Shown: positions 17,318 through 26,624, counted from the first letter of the stretch. The stretch is DNA of 64,000 bases from Kribbella sp. ALI-6-A (GCF_001984195.1 NZ_MTQN01000009.1:1-64000); one strand, 5' to 3'. A program made the numbers and translations. The notes: a model not told the origin generated them from the letters alone.

Positions 17318-19021
17318 TCACCGTGGTCCGTCCTTCGCCGGGGTGGGATCGGTCGGGTCGGCCTCGATCGTCGGCTGGATCGAGCCGGTCTGCACGATCT
17401 CCTTGGCGACCAGGCGGTTGTCCTCGAAGCACAGCCGGTAGGCGTAGTTGATCGAGAACGGCCCGTCGGGCCGGTAGAACCGGCAGGTCCAGCCCTCGGG
17501 CTCGACCACTCGCTCGGACGGTGGGTCGATCATCTGCATCCGCGGCAGCGCCGGTTCGACCTCGTCGAGGCTCTGCCCGATCCGCAACGCGTCGAACCGC
17601 TCCGGCCGGAGCACGGAGTTGTACCCGGCCACCAAGTAGTAGCCCAAGGCAATCACCCCGATCGCCGCGCCGAGCACGGTCGGCACCAGCAGCGCCGTGA
17701 TCAGCCCGCGCCGGGCGCGACGCCGTACGACGTCCCGCTCGTCCGCCGTCGCCGACCGCTCGTCCGGAGCGCCGACGACCACGTCCCGCCCGGTCTCCGG
17801 CCGCCCACCGGCCCGGGGAATCCGTGCGACCACCTCGAAGCCGCGCGCGGACCGAACGACTCCCTCATGCTCACCCCCGGAGCCGGACGAGCCGATCGAC
17901 ACATCACTCCCGTCCTCTCGCGGCCCCGCCGTCAGCGTGCCGCCGACCAGCCGGATCCGCTCCGCCAACCCAGCCAGGCCGGTGCCACTGGACGGGACTC
18001 CCTCCGGCACCGCGCGGGTCGCCCCGGTGTCGGTGATCCGGACGACCACCTCGTGCTCGCCGCGGGTCAGGGTGACGACGACCTCGGCGCCCGGTGCGTG
18101 CTTGCTCGCGTTGGTCAGCGACTCCTGCACGACCCGATGGATCGCCCGGTCCACCATCGGCGACGCCTCGGCCGCACCTTCCTGCACCAGTCGCACCGCC
18201 AGCCCGGACGCCGCCGCCCGGTCGACCAGCTCCGCCACCGACTCGTCGCTCGGGACGACCGGCGCCTGCGCGTCCGCGTCCCGCAGGACGCCGATGATCT
18301 CGCCGAGCCGCTCGGTCGCCGTGGCGGCCGCCTCGCGCAGTTCGGTCGCGGCCCGCCGGTGCCGTTCGGGCAGCTCGGCGTCGACCTCGAGCGCGGCGGC
18401 GCGGAGCGCGATCAGACTGAGCTCGTGGCCGACCGAGTCGTGCATGTCCTCGGCGATGCGAGAGCGCTCCCTGAGCCGGACCTGCTCGATCTCCATCCGC
18501 TGCTCACGCTCGATCCGCTCGGCGCGTTCCCAGCCCGCGGTCGCGAGCAAGGCCTGCTGCGCCCGGTAGCGGCCGATCAGCCACGGCAGCACGAACAGCA
18601 CCAGCGCCAGCAGCACCATCACGAGCCAGCTCAGCAACGTGGTGGCGATCGCCTCGCTCCGCAGTAGGACCAGCCCCACCGCCAGCAGCAACACGAGGGA
18701 ACCGCTGATCAACGCGACGAAGTACCTGAGCTGCGTCTCCCGCCGCCCGGCCAGATAGGCGAGCAGCGAGACCGCCGGCACCAGCGCGATCGGAGTCCCG
18801 TACGTCGTACTCATGGTGAATCCGACGATGACTGTCCCGGGCAGCAGCACCACGGCGAGCGCGAGCAGCGGCCGGGTCCGCCGCAGCAGGACGGCGGCCG
18901 CCAGCAGTGCGACGCAGCCGCCCATCAACCAGTAGGGATCACCGCGGGAACCGCTCTCCGCGATCACCAGGAACGACAAACCGGCCCACAGCCCGAAGTC
19001 GCCCGCGCGTCGCCACGTCAC
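17318..19021 (-). CDS. Sensor histidine kinase with extra C-terminal membrane helix and external domain
   Basis: A 567-residue kinase. Residues 1-150 hold four to six membrane helices. The HisKA_3 dimerisation domain has phospho-His 194 in EDMHDSVGHELSL, followed by the N-box QESLTNASKHAP (299-310) and G-box-like SSGTGLAGLAERI. A long acidic/Gly insert follows GTLTAGPREDG before the end of the ATPase domain. After the kinase core there is a further membrane helix (439-463) and a ~100-residue tail with two cysteines (513, 531), predicted outside. Kinases of this type normally end at the ATPase domain, so this tail may sense a ligand. Confidence 0.88.
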   Translation of the reverse strand: MTWRRAGDFGLWAGLSFLVIAESGSRGDPYWLMGGCVALLAAAVLLRRTRPLLALAVVLLPGTVIVGFTMSTTYGTPIALVPAVSLLAYLAGRRETQLRYFVALISGSLVLLLAVGLVLLRSEAIATTLLSWLVMVLLALVLFVLPWLIGRYRAQQALLATAGWERAERIEREQRMEIEQVRLRERSRIAEDMHDSVGHELSLIALRAAALEVDAELPERHRRAATELREAAATATERLGEIIGVLRDADAQAPVVPSDESVAELVDRAAASGLAVRLVQEGAAEASPMVDRAIHRVVQESLTNASKHAPGAEVVVTLTRGEHEVVVRITDTGATRAVPEGVPSSGTGLAGLAERIRLVGGTLTAGPREDGSDVSIGSSGSGGEHEGVVRSARGFEVVARIPRAGGRPETGRDVVVGAPDERSATADERDVVRRRARRGLITALLVPTVLGAAIGVIALGYYLVAGYNSVLRPERFDALRIGQSLDEVEPALPRMQMIDPPSERVVEPEGWTCRFYRPDGPFSINYAYRLCFEDNRLVAKEIVQTGSIQPTIEADPTDPTPAKDGPR

Positions 19022-19090
19022 CCTCCGACGCTACACAGTCGCCGCGTCACGTCAGTACTGCCGAAAGTCAGCATCGGGCGTCGTCGCAGG

Positions 19091-20212
19091 TCAGTTGTCG
19101 TCGGCATCGATCAGCTCGAACGGGACCAGCGAGAGGCCCGGCACCGACTCACCCCGCACCCGCGCCACCAGCAGGTCGACCGCCTGCCGGCCCATCTCCT
19201 GCTGATCCTGCCGGACGTGCAGGTACGGCGAACCGGTGATCGGGTCACCGGGGGAATCGAAGCACGCGATGACCAGGTCGTGCGGCCGGTCGAAGGCCCG
19301 GTCCAGCATCCGCGCGAGGTTGTACTCGCAGGCGACGTACGCGGTCACCTCCGGCACCTCGGCGCGGAACGCACGGATCCGGTCGAGATCAGCGAGAACG
19401 CTCTCCCGGCTGAACGATCCCGGCAGCGTGCTGCGCAGGGACGTCAACTGATGGGCCTGATGCCGCCCGGGTTCGCGCCCGGCGAAGGCGGCCAGGAAAC
19501 CCTCCAGCCGCTCCTCGATGCTCGACGTGTTCTGCGGAGGCGGCGAGACGAAGGCGATGTGGCGGTGGCCGAGTTCGAGCAGCCGTTCGGTCAGCGCCCG
19601 CGACGCCGCGACGTTGTCGGTGTGCACGGCCGAGACCGGGATCCCGGACAGGTGCCGGTCGACCAAGACGATCGGATACCCGTCGAGCACCTGCCGCAGC
19701 AGGCTCGCGTTGTAGTAGTCCCCGTGCACGGGGAAGACGATCATCCCGTCGACCTCGCCCGACGCCACCAGCGCGTCCACCGCCTGCTCCTCGTCGGACT
19801 GCCGGCCGCGCGTACGGCGTACGAGCAGGTGGGCGCCGTGCTCCGCGCAGCGTTCCTCGATCGCGCGCAGCAACTCGAGCCCGTATGCCTCGGACACGTC
19901 AGGGATGACCAGCCCGATCGCTCCCGGACGCGGCCGGGCCCGCGCCGGACGGGCCGCGATCCGGCCGCGCAACGGCGTGGTGACCCCTTCCAGGTCCGGC
20001 AGATCCTGGACGACGAACGACCCCTTGCCCCGGACCCGCTCGATCAGCCCCGCCTCACGCAGCACCTCGAGCGCCCGCTTGGACGTGATCCGGCTGACCT
20101 CGAACTGCGCCGCCAGCTCCGTCTCCGACGCAACCCGGTCCCCCGGCCCCAGCGCTCCGCTCCGGATCTCCTCGAGCACGTGCGCACTGATCCGCTCGTA
20201 CAGCAGCGCCAT
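19091..20212 (-). CDS. GntR-LacI chimeric transcriptional repressor
   Basis: A 373-residue regulator. Residues 1-72 are a GntR-type winged helix (SETELAAQFEVSRITSKRAL, then GLIERVRGKGSFV). Residues ~95-373 are a LacI/periplasmic-binding-like effector domain (GAIGLVIPDVSEAYGLELL, MIVFPVHGDYYN, VDRHLSG). The same architecture is found in AraR. It probably binds a sugar and represses a nearby or distant sugar gene set. The adjacent divergent gene encodes an SDR oxidoreductase, and repeated GACATACCAA boxes lie between them. Confidence 0.88.
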   Translation of the reverse strand: MALLYERISAHVLEEIRSGALGPGDRVASETELAAQFEVSRITSKRALEVLREAGLIERVRGKGSFVVQDLPDLEGVTTPLRGRIAARPARARPRPGAIGLVIPDVSEAYGLELLRAIEERCAEHGAHLLVRRTRGRQSDEEQAVDALVASGEVDGMIVFPVHGDYYNASLLRQVLDGYPIVLVDRHLSGIPVSAVHTDNVAASRALTERLLELGHRHIAFVSPPPQNTSSIEERLEGFLAAFAGREPGRHQAHQLTSLRSTLPGSFSRESVLADLDRIRAFRAEVPEVTAYVACEYNLARMLDRAFDRPHDLVIACFDSPGDPITGSPYLHVRQDQQEMGRQAVDLLVARVRGESVPGLSLVPFELIDADDN

Positions 20213-20238
20213 CCGGTCCTCCTGTCAGGCGGCAGGTT

Positions 20239-20302
20239 GACATACCAAATCACCCCTACCGGAGCGCGGACAAGTCTCCTCCGGCATACCGGGACATACC
20301 AA
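20239..20302. promoter_or_regulatory. Candidate operator: repeated GACATACCAA boxes
   Basis: Two identical decamers GACATACCAA occur at 20239-20248 and 20293-20302, 54 bp apart, with a related GGCATACC at 20283-20290. They lie in the divergent region between the GntR-LacI regulator and the SDR gene, the expected place for autoregulation. Binding is inferred, not shown. Confidence 0.4.
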
Positions 20303-20341
20303 CCCGGGGAATCTGTCGGTGCCTCCCGACAGAGTGGGTCC

Positions 20342-21064
20342 ATGGACATCCACGGAGCCCGGGCGGTCGTCACCGGCGCCGCCGTCGGGACCGGTCGCGC
20401 GATCGCGACCCGGCTCGCGGCCGAAGGCGCGTACGTCGTACTGGCCGACGTCAACGACGTAGCAGGCCGTGAAGCCGCCGAAGAGATCGGTGCCGCGGCC
20501 CGCTACGAGCACGTCGACGTGCGCGACGACCAGGCGCTCACGACGCTGCTCGCCGACTGCCGGCCCAGCATCCTGGTGAACAACGCGGGCGGCGGCGCGG
20601 TCCTCAGACCGTGTTTCCCCGAGGCCGGCGCCGACCGCTGGACGGCGTCCCTCGAACTCAATCTCCGCGCACCGATGCTCGCCACGCAGCTCGTGCTGGA
20701 CCCGATGCGGCAGGCCGGCGGCGGCGCGGTCGTCAACATCGGCTCGACGGCGGGCACGGGACTCGGGCCGCACCTCTCGCCGGAGTACAGCGCGGCCAAG
20801 GCCGGTCTGATCCGCTTCACCGCCACGCTCGCGCCGCTGCGGGAAAGCCACCGCGTGCGCGTCAACTGCGTCGTACCGGACTGGGTGGCGACCGAACGCG
20901 GAGTCGCCGAACGCGAGGCCTTGCCGCCCGCCGAGCGCGGACCGGAGCTGGTTCCCCTCAAGGCGCTGACCGACTCCGTCGTCCGGCTGATCGAGGACGA
21001 CGACCTCGCCGGTCGCGTCATCCGGCTCGACCGAGGCCGCGCGCCCGAACTTCTGTCCGAGTGA
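20342..21064 (+). CDS. SDR family oxidoreductase
   Basis: A 240-residue short-chain dehydrogenase/reductase. It has the cofactor motif TGAAVGTGRAIA, NNAGGG, and catalytic Ser/Tyr/Lys (NIGSTAG, then EYSAAKAGL). The C-terminal part is short with a changed substrate lobe. The substrate is unknown. It is divergent from a sugar-type repressor, so a polyol or sugar substrate is plausible. The ATG at 20342 is chosen by the beta-strand and cofactor-loop position; upstream sequence in this frame belongs to the other strand's gene. Confidence 0.85.
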   Translation: MDIHGARAVVTGAAVGTGRAIATRLAAEGAYVVLADVNDVAGREAAEEIGAAARYEHVDVRDDQALTTLLADCRPSILVNNAGGGAVLRPCFPEAGADRWTASLELNLRAPMLATQLVLDPMRQAGGGAVVNIGSTAGTGLGPHLSPEYSAAKAGLIRFTATLAPLRESHRVRVNCVVPDWVATERGVAEREALPPAERGPELVPLKALTDSVVRLIEDDDLAGRVIRLDRGRAPELLSE

Positions 21065-21103
21065 CGTCTGGCCGGTGGCCTCCGCGACTGACAGCATTCC
21101 GAC

Positions 21104-22588
21104 ATGTCGCGCCCGTCGGTCCCCGCGTTCGCTCTCGTGCCGGTCACGTTCATCGCGCTGGCGGTCGCCGCGGCGCTCACTGCGCTGTCCGGCCGGTACG
21201 GCTACCACCGTGACGAGCTGTACTTCCGCGTCGCCGGCGAGCACCTGGCCTGGGGCTACACCGACCAGCCGCCGCTCACGCCGCTACTGACCCGGCTGTC
21301 CATCACGCTCTTCGGCGACACCCTGATGGGGATGCGCGTCGTCGCCACCCTCAGCGCCGCGATCACGGTGGTGGTCGTCGCGCTGATCGCCCGCGAGTTC
21401 TCCGGCGAACGCCGCGCGCAGATTCTCGCCGCCGCCGGTACGGCGCTCGCCGGCTTCGTGCTCGCCACCGGGCACATGGTCTCCACCGCGACGTTCGACC
21501 TGCTGGCCTGGATGGTGATCGCTCTTCTCGCGACCCGCCTGCTCCGCACCGCCGACGGCCGCTGGTGGATCCCGCTCGGGCTCACCGCCGGCATCGCGCT
21601 GGAGAACAAGTACCTCGTCGTCCTCCCTCTCGCGGCTTTGCTCATCGCCCTGCTGATCACCGGCCCGCGCAGCGTCCTCAAGACCTGGTACCTGCCGGCC
21701 GGCATCGCCGTCGCCGCCCTCGTCGCCGCCCCGAACCTGATCTGGCAGGCGACCCACGACTGGCCTCAGCTCACCGTTGCCGGCGGCATCAGCGAGGACG
21801 ACGGCGCCGAGAACCGGATCATGTTCGTGCCACTGCAGATCCTGCAGCTGTCCCCGTTCCTGGTCCCGATCTGGATCGCCGGATTCCGCCGCCTCTGGCG
21901 ACCCCCCGCGCTGCGCTGGTCACGCGCGATCGCGCTCTCCTACCCGATCTTGTGCGTGATCGTGCTCGCCGCCGGCGGCAAGTCGTACTACGCGCTTCCC
22001 CTGCTGCTGGTCCTGGTTGCCGCCGGCGCCCAGCCGACGATCGACTGGCTGCAGCGCGGCCGCCGGCCGGTACGTCGTGCCGTCCTGGCCGCGGGCGCCG
22101 TCCTCACCGCCGTCACCTCGGCCGCGTTCACGCTGCCCGTGCTCCCCGTCTCCGCCGTCAACCTCGTGCTGCCCGTCAACGCCGAACAGGGCGAACAGAT
22201 CGGCTGGCCCGAACTCGCCTCGACCGTCACCGCGGTCTGGCAACAACTCCCTGCCGGAGAGCGCGATCGCGCCGTTGTCTTCGCGGGCAACTACGGCGAG
22301 GCCGGCGCTCTCGCGAAGTACGGGCGCGACCTGCCCACGGCGTACTCGGGGCACATGAGCTACGCCGACTGGCCGCCGCCGTCGGATCAGCAGGACGGCC
22401 CGGTCGTCCTGGTCACCCAGGAACGCTCACCCCGGTACGAGGCCCACTTCGGCACCTGCACCGAGGCGGCCCGCGTCGACAACGGCCACGACGTCGACAA
22501 CGAGGAGCAAGGCGCCCACGTGCTGCGCTGCACCGGCCCGGTCGAACCGTGGTCGGCGCTCTGGCCGAAGCTTCGCCGCTACTACTGA
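21104..22588 (+). CDS. Polytopic glycosyltransferase of the GT39/ArnT type
   Basis: A 494-residue membrane protein with about ten hydrophobic segments. The first external loop has YHRDELYFRVAGEHLAWGY then TDQPPLTPLL. Acidic DE near the N-terminus followed by DQPP is the hallmark of polyprenyl-phosphate-dependent GT-C transferases such as ArnT and PMT family members. It would transfer a sugar from a lipid carrier to an acceptor outside the membrane. The acceptor is unknown. Its 3' end overlaps the convergent receptor-like gene by 7 bases. Confidence 0.85.
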   Translation: MSRPSVPAFALVPVTFIALAVAAALTALSGRYGYHRDELYFRVAGEHLAWGYTDQPPLTPLLTRLSITLFGDTLMGMRVVATLSAAITVVVVALIAREFSGERRAQILAAAGTALAGFVLATGHMVSTATFDLLAWMVIALLATRLLRTADGRWWIPLGLTAGIALENKYLVVLPLAALLIALLITGPRSVLKTWYLPAGIAVAALVAAPNLIWQATHDWPQLTVAGGISEDDGAENRIMFVPLQILQLSPFLVPIWIAGFRRLWRPPALRWSRAIALSYPILCVIVLAAGGKSYYALPLLLVLVAAGAQPTIDWLQRGRRPVRRAVLAAGAVLTAVTSAAFTLPVLPVSAVNLVLPVNAEQGEQIGWPELASTVTAVWQQLPAGERDRAVVFAGNYGEAGALAKYGRDLPTAYSGHMSYADWPPPSDQQDGPVVLVTQERSPRYEAHFGTCTEAARVDNGHDVDNEEQGAHVLRCTGPVEPWSALWPKLRRYY

Positions 22589-25326
22589 TCGACCGGGCAC
22601 CACGGCTTGGTCAGCGCGCTCTCCCGGTCCGCGGGTGCGCCGCAGACCAGGTTGTCCTTGGCGGTCGCCTTCCCGTCCCGGAAGGTGACGATGTAGACCG
22701 GCTTGTTCACCGGAACCCGCTGGTCGATCCGGCCGCCGAAGTCGATCGTGCCGGTGACACCCTCGTAGCGGCGCTGCTGGCCGCCGGCGTCGGTGATCGA
22801 CAACAGTGCCGGCCACAGCGTCGCGCTGCTGATCGCGATGTTGTTCTCGGCCAGGAACCGGACCGCGAGCACGGCCGTGTACCCGGCGTCGAAGCTCAGC
22901 GCCGCGTGACCGTCCAGCGTCCTGGACCGCTCGGGATCGCTCTCGTAGTTGAACAGCTCCTTGAGCCGCTGGTAGAAGTTCGCCGCCGCCGGTGACGCGG
23001 CACCACCCAGCTCGGGCGCGATCGCGAGCGACAGGTACTGGTACGGCACGGCCCGGTTCGCCGCGCTCACCTTGCGCTCGGCCACGTGCTTGGTGACGTC
23101 GTCCCCCGCCAGCACGTACGGCGGTTGCTTCGGGCATCGATCGGTGATGCCGTCCAGGAACGCCTGGAAGTCGACCAGCCCGCGGGCGGCGTACAGCACC
23201 GCCTCGCCCTTCGCGTCGCAGGCGTCCCGGCCGGCGCGCTCGGCGTCCAGCCCGTCCGTGCCCCGGCCGTCGGGCCGGATCGAGGTCGTCGTCACCGCGA
23301 CCCCGCGGCGCGCGAGGCTCTGTTCGAGGTCGGCGGCGAGGTTCTGGCTGTAGGTGTCCTGGCTGTCGGCCGACTTGTACAGCCGCACCCGGCGGGTCAG
23401 CCGATGCCCGAACGGATCGTGCCCCTTCGTCATCAGCTGGTCGAGGTACGCCGCGGCGACCGCGGCCTCCCGCCGGTTCTGCGGCGAGATCTGGAAGTAC
23501 AACCGGGACGTCTGCACCATCGTGTCGGCGGTCAGCGTCGCCGCGATCGACGGGATGCCGGCCGCCGCGAGCTCCTTCACCATCGCCTGCGTCGACTCGC
23601 GGCTCTCGTGCAGACCGGTCGCCGCGACGATGCTGGGATCGTCCTTCATCAGCACCCGCAACCGGTCGACGACGAACCGCGTGTGCCCCAGCTGCGGCCC
23701 GGCGTTCGCGATCAGGACCCGGAGCAGCGGCTCGCCGGCACGATCCCGGTCCAGCTGCCGCGCCTGGACGACGGCCATCCCCGCGAGCTGCTCACGTTGA
23801 GCGGCCAGGGCGTTGTCGACGCCCACCTGGTCGGCGACCGCCGCGATGAACACCAACGTCATCAGCGGACGCTGCGGCGCCTGCTCGTGCACCTGCCGGA
23901 CCTGCTCGTTCTGCGCGAAGATCAGGCCCCGCACGTCGTCGAACTGCGTGCTCGGCAACAGCAGGCTGTTCGACCCGTCGGAGACCCCGACACAGGTCCC
24001 GTCGATCCGCGACACCGAGTCCGCGATCGGGTCCGAGCCGATCCAGCTGGTCCCGTCGCGCCACTGGAACCCGTCGCCGCAGCGACGTTCGTCGTCCACC
24101 ATCCCGTACGCCGTGTAGCCGCCGCCGATCACCGCCAAGGCGACCAGGACCGAGACACCGCGCGCGACCCGAGTACGGCGCCACGGCGTCGGCGGCCGGC
24201 TCAGATAGCGGGCGGCCGGAGCCGGCGGTTCGCCGGCCGCCCGGTCGTGCACGGTGATCGGGATGATCCAGGCAACGATCTCCCGCCGGCGGCTCAACGC
24301 CTCACTGCGCTGGTTCCACCCCTGCAGCAGCTGCGCCGGGCTCTGACTCTCCAGCGACGAGTCCTCGGCCGGCGGCTCGGCCAACGGCGGAACCAGCCGG
24401 CTCGTTGTCATCAGCAGCAACGGGTCGAAGGTCCGCGTCTCGTTCCGTACGTCGGCGACCGCCCGGATCAGCGCGTAGCCGCCGTTCGAGCGAGTGATCC
24501 CGTCCAGCAGCACGATCGGGAACGTCGTCCGGTACCGCCGGAACCAGCCGCGCCGCGGATACGCCTCCCGAAGGTCCTGCAGGAAGGCGCCGACCAGCAG
24601 CCGGGCGATCTGCGCCGGATCCTGCGACTGCCACTGGTCGGCGGTGATCCGGTAGGCCAACTCGGCGAAGCTGTCGTCACCCCGCGGCAGGAAGTCCTGG
24701 GTCCGGAACCAGCGGTACGCCCGGCCGGGTCCTGGGATTCGCCCGCTGTGCAGCACCCGCAAGAACGCCGTGACGACCAGCAGCACCGCCGTACCGACGA
24801 CGCGCGGCAAGCTGTCCAGCGCGTACCGGGCGGTGGCCGTCCCGTCGTCGCCCGCGGTCGCCAGCGCCCGCCGGAACATCTTCCCGCTGATCGCCGACGG
24901 CCCGCCGTCGGGCTCCGGCACCTCGATCTTCATCAACCAGTTGACCAGGAAGAACCGCCGGAACTTGTATTTGCCGCCGTTGCCGGTCCCGAGCTGTCCG
25001 GTCATCGCCGACAAGACCTTGCGCAGCTCCACCACGTCGTCGACGTCGATCGGCGCCAGATCGTGATCGGCTCCGGGCCGCACGCTGCGATCCGTGCCGA
25101 GATCGACGTACACGTACGGCACCGGCTTCTTGCGCCGATCCGCCGGCCGCAACTGCTCCGCGATCCCGGCCAGCAATCCCGGATGGTCGTGCAGACTCGG
25201 CTGCACACACGCCAGGATCGGCGGCGTGTCCTCCCGCCCCAACCGCCGCCGCAGCCGCCGGTACCGCAACCGCACCAGCTCGACCAGCGCCTCGAACCCC
25301 TCGAACCCGTCCACAGCGCCCGGCAC
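22582..25326 (-). CDS. Receptor-like protein: cytosolic domain, membrane helix, type I periplasmic-binding domain
   Basis: A 914-residue protein. Residues 1-385 are cytosolic in character with conserved-looking segments (KFRRFFLVNWLMKIEVPEPD, FPIVLLDGITRSNGGYALI, a Walker-B-like FPIVLLD) and one extra hydrophobic stretch at 175-192. A clear membrane helix lies at 388-408. Residues 410-914 resemble a branched-chain amino acid type (Peripla_BP_6) binding protein: LRVLIANAGPQLG, YFQISPQN, RVRLYKSADSQDTYSQNLA, DAGYTAVLAVRFLAENN. No P-loop is visible. The GTG at 25326 is the best start. It may be a ligand sensor rather than a transporter part, since no ABC genes flank it. Confidence 0.72.
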   Translation of the reverse strand: MPGAVDGFEGFEALVELVRLRYRRLRRRLGREDTPPILACVQPSLHDHPGLLAGIAEQLRPADRRKKPVPYVYVDLGTDRSVRPGADHDLAPIDVDDVVELRKVLSAMTGQLGTGNGGKYKFRRFFLVNWLMKIEVPEPDGGPSAISGKMFRRALATAGDDGTATARYALDSLPRVVGTAVLLVVTAFLRVLHSGRIPGPGRAYRWFRTQDFLPRGDDSFAELAYRITADQWQSQDPAQIARLLVGAFLQDLREAYPRRGWFRRYRTTFPIVLLDGITRSNGGYALIRAVADVRNETRTFDPLLLMTTSRLVPPLAEPPAEDSSLESQSPAQLLQGWNQRSEALSRRREIVAWIIPITVHDRAAGEPPAPAARYLSRPPTPWRRTRVARGVSVLVALAVIGGGYTAYGMVDDERRCGDGFQWRDGTSWIGSDPIADSVSRIDGTCVGVSDGSNSLLLPSTQFDDVRGLIFAQNEQVRQVHEQAPQRPLMTLVFIAAVADQVGVDNALAAQREQLAGMAVVQARQLDRDRAGEPLLRVLIANAGPQLGHTRFVVDRLRVLMKDDPSIVAATGLHESRESTQAMVKELAAAGIPSIAATLTADTMVQTSRLYFQISPQNRREAAVAAAYLDQLMTKGHDPFGHRLTRRVRLYKSADSQDTYSQNLAADLEQSLARRGVAVTTTSIRPDGRGTDGLDAERAGRDACDAKGEAVLYAARGLVDFQAFLDGITDRCPKQPPYVLAGDDVTKHVAERKVSAANRAVPYQYLSLAIAPELGGAASPAAANFYQRLKELFNYESDPERSRTLDGHAALSFDAGYTAVLAVRFLAENNIAISSATLWPALLSITDAGGQQRRYEGVTGTIDFGGRIDQRVPVNKPVYIVTFRDGKATAKDNLVCGAPADRESALTKPWCPVDQ

Positions 25327-25406
25327 TCGTGCCCCCAGGAGATCGCCACCAACACCGACTACCGAACGTCGCCATCTTGCTCACTTCCAGCAACCGGTAA
25401 ACCCAC

Positions 25407-26240
25407 TCAGCAGCCGGCGAGCGCCACCCGCAGCTGCTCCAGCCACTCCGTGCCTACCCGGCGCCCGTCCGGGAACTGGTCGTCCCGGTCCCAGCGCCAC
25501 GTGATGATCATCGCCAGCATGAGAATCCGGCAGTCCCGCAGCAGCTCCTGGTCGACGCCCGGATAGTGCTCCGCCACGTCGTCGGGCGCATGGGCAAGAT
25601 CGAACTCGACCGGCCCCCGGCAACACGTCTCGAAGTCGATGAACAGCAAGCCCTTCGAGGTCCTGAGCACGTTGCCCGGATGCGGTTCCCCGTGCAGCAG
25701 CTGCTCAGCAGGACCGCGCTCCACGACAGCTCGGCTGAACCGCCCCAACGTGTCGCTCAGCAACTCCCGCTCGGCATCGGCCAACTCCGGCGTGAGCCCC
25801 CGATCCGCCAGCAGCCGCTGAGCGTCTTCGACCCGCTCCAGGAAGTGCGGCGCCGGCACCTCCACCGCGCGCATCCCCGCATGCAACAACCCGAGCGCCT
25901 CGGCGTACTCACGCGGTGAGGCGACCTCAGCCGCGACCGGCTCGTAGTACGTCCACAACGTCACCACGAACCCGTCCCGCTCGTACGCCCGCGGCTCCAC
26001 CCGGGGATCGAGAGCCCCCACCGGACTCCCCGCCGCGGCAAGACCCCGAGCAAGCTCGACCTCGAACGACGCGACCTGCTGATCGGCCGGCGCCACCCGA
26101 GCCACGGCGGAACACGGCACCAGCCGCACGATCAACTTGTTCGAGTTGTTCAGCACAACCGAATCGTCCACGGCCAACCCGAGCGACGAGCCGATCGCCA
26201 CCGCCGCAGCCGACGCCCGCCGAGCCTGCTCCGCGTCCAC
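25407..26240 (-). CDS. Kinase-fold phosphotransferase (APH/choline kinase family)
   Basis: A 277-residue protein with the aminoglycoside phosphotransferase/choline-kinase catalytic loop HGEPHPGNVL and the metal-binding segment GLLFIDFETCCRGPVEFDLAH. It lacks diagnostic residues of a named resistance enzyme, so the substrate may be any small hydroxylated compound. The GTG at 26240 is chosen: sequence upstream is the tail that follows the tRNA cluster and is low complexity. The longer reading to 26360 is rejected. Confidence 0.8.
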   Translation of the reverse strand: MDAEQARRASAAAVAIGSSLGLAVDDSVVLNNSNKLIVRLVPCSAVARVAPADQQVASFEVELARGLAAAGSPVGALDPRVEPRAYERDGFVVTLWTYYEPVAAEVASPREYAEALGLLHAGMRAVEVPAPHFLERVEDAQRLLADRGLTPELADAERELLSDTLGRFSRAVVERGPAEQLLHGEPHPGNVLRTSKGLLFIDFETCCRGPVEFDLAHAPDDVAEHYPGVDQELLRDCRILMLAMIITWRWDRDDQFPDGRRVGTEWLEQLRVALAGC

Positions 26241-26364
26241 GATCCGCCTCCACCCCAGCCCGACCCCGTCACGCCCCCAACAGCGCACCCCCGCCACAGC
26301 CGGAGGGGGGTGTGGGTGGCGAAGCCCCCACAACGCGCCAAGCGAAGCGCAGGCGCACAAACAA

Positions 26365-26417
26365 CGAAAGCGACCCGGTCCACGCTCTCCGTGGACACAA
26401 GTCGCCTATCGCTTTCG
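26365..26417 (-). terminator. Structured terminator directly after tRNA-Val(GAC)
   Basis: CGAAAGCGA (from base 26417) and TCGCTTTCG close a long hairpin. An inner stem GTCCACG-GAGAG-CGTGGAC is enclosed. The element begins on the base next to the tRNA 3' end. The two sister copies (28668-28720 and 33985-34037) have GTCCGCG/CGCGGAC, a compensatory change that supports the fold. Confidence 0.7.
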
Positions 26418-26489
26418 TGGACGATACTGGGATCGAACCAGTGACCTCTTCCGTGTCAGGGAAGCGCGCTACCGCTGCGCCAATCGTCC
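26418..26489 (-). tRNA. tRNA-Val(GAC)
   Basis: 72 nt with a perfect 7-bp acceptor stem (GGACGAT/ATCGTCC), D-arm GCGCAGCGGTAGCGC, anticodon loop CTGACAC (GAC), T-arm ACTGGTTCGATCCCAGT and discriminator A. CCA is not encoded. It is the last tRNA of the minus-strand Gly-Cys-Val cluster, identical to the copy at 33911-33982. Confidence 0.97.
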
Positions 26490-26520
26490 AGTGTGAAGTT
26501 GTTGTGCAGGGGTTGATCAG

Positions 26521-26591
26521 AGGTGGAGACGGGATTCGAACCCGTGTACACGGCTTTGCAGGCCGTTGCCTCGCCTCTCGGCCACTCCACC
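26521..26591 (-). tRNA. tRNA-Cys(GCA)
   Basis: 71 nt with acceptor stem GGTGGAG/CTCCACC, anticodon loop CTGCAAA (GCA), T-arm with TTCGAAT and discriminator T. It is the middle tRNA of the minus-strand cluster and identical in sequence to the copy at 33810-33880, while the spacers between tRNAs differ. Confidence 0.97.
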
Positions 26592-26624
26592 AGGTGAGAA
26601 AGCTGGCCTGCCGAACCCTCTCCG

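Noticed and set aside
16493..18667. A 724-codon plus-strand frame across the two-component genes
   Set aside because: Opposite the response regulator and histidine kinase, whose motifs are intact.
26241..26360. A longer phosphotransferase starting at 26360
   Set aside because: The extra 40 residues come from the tail that follows the tRNA cluster and do not match the fold. The GTG at 26240 starts the conserved part.
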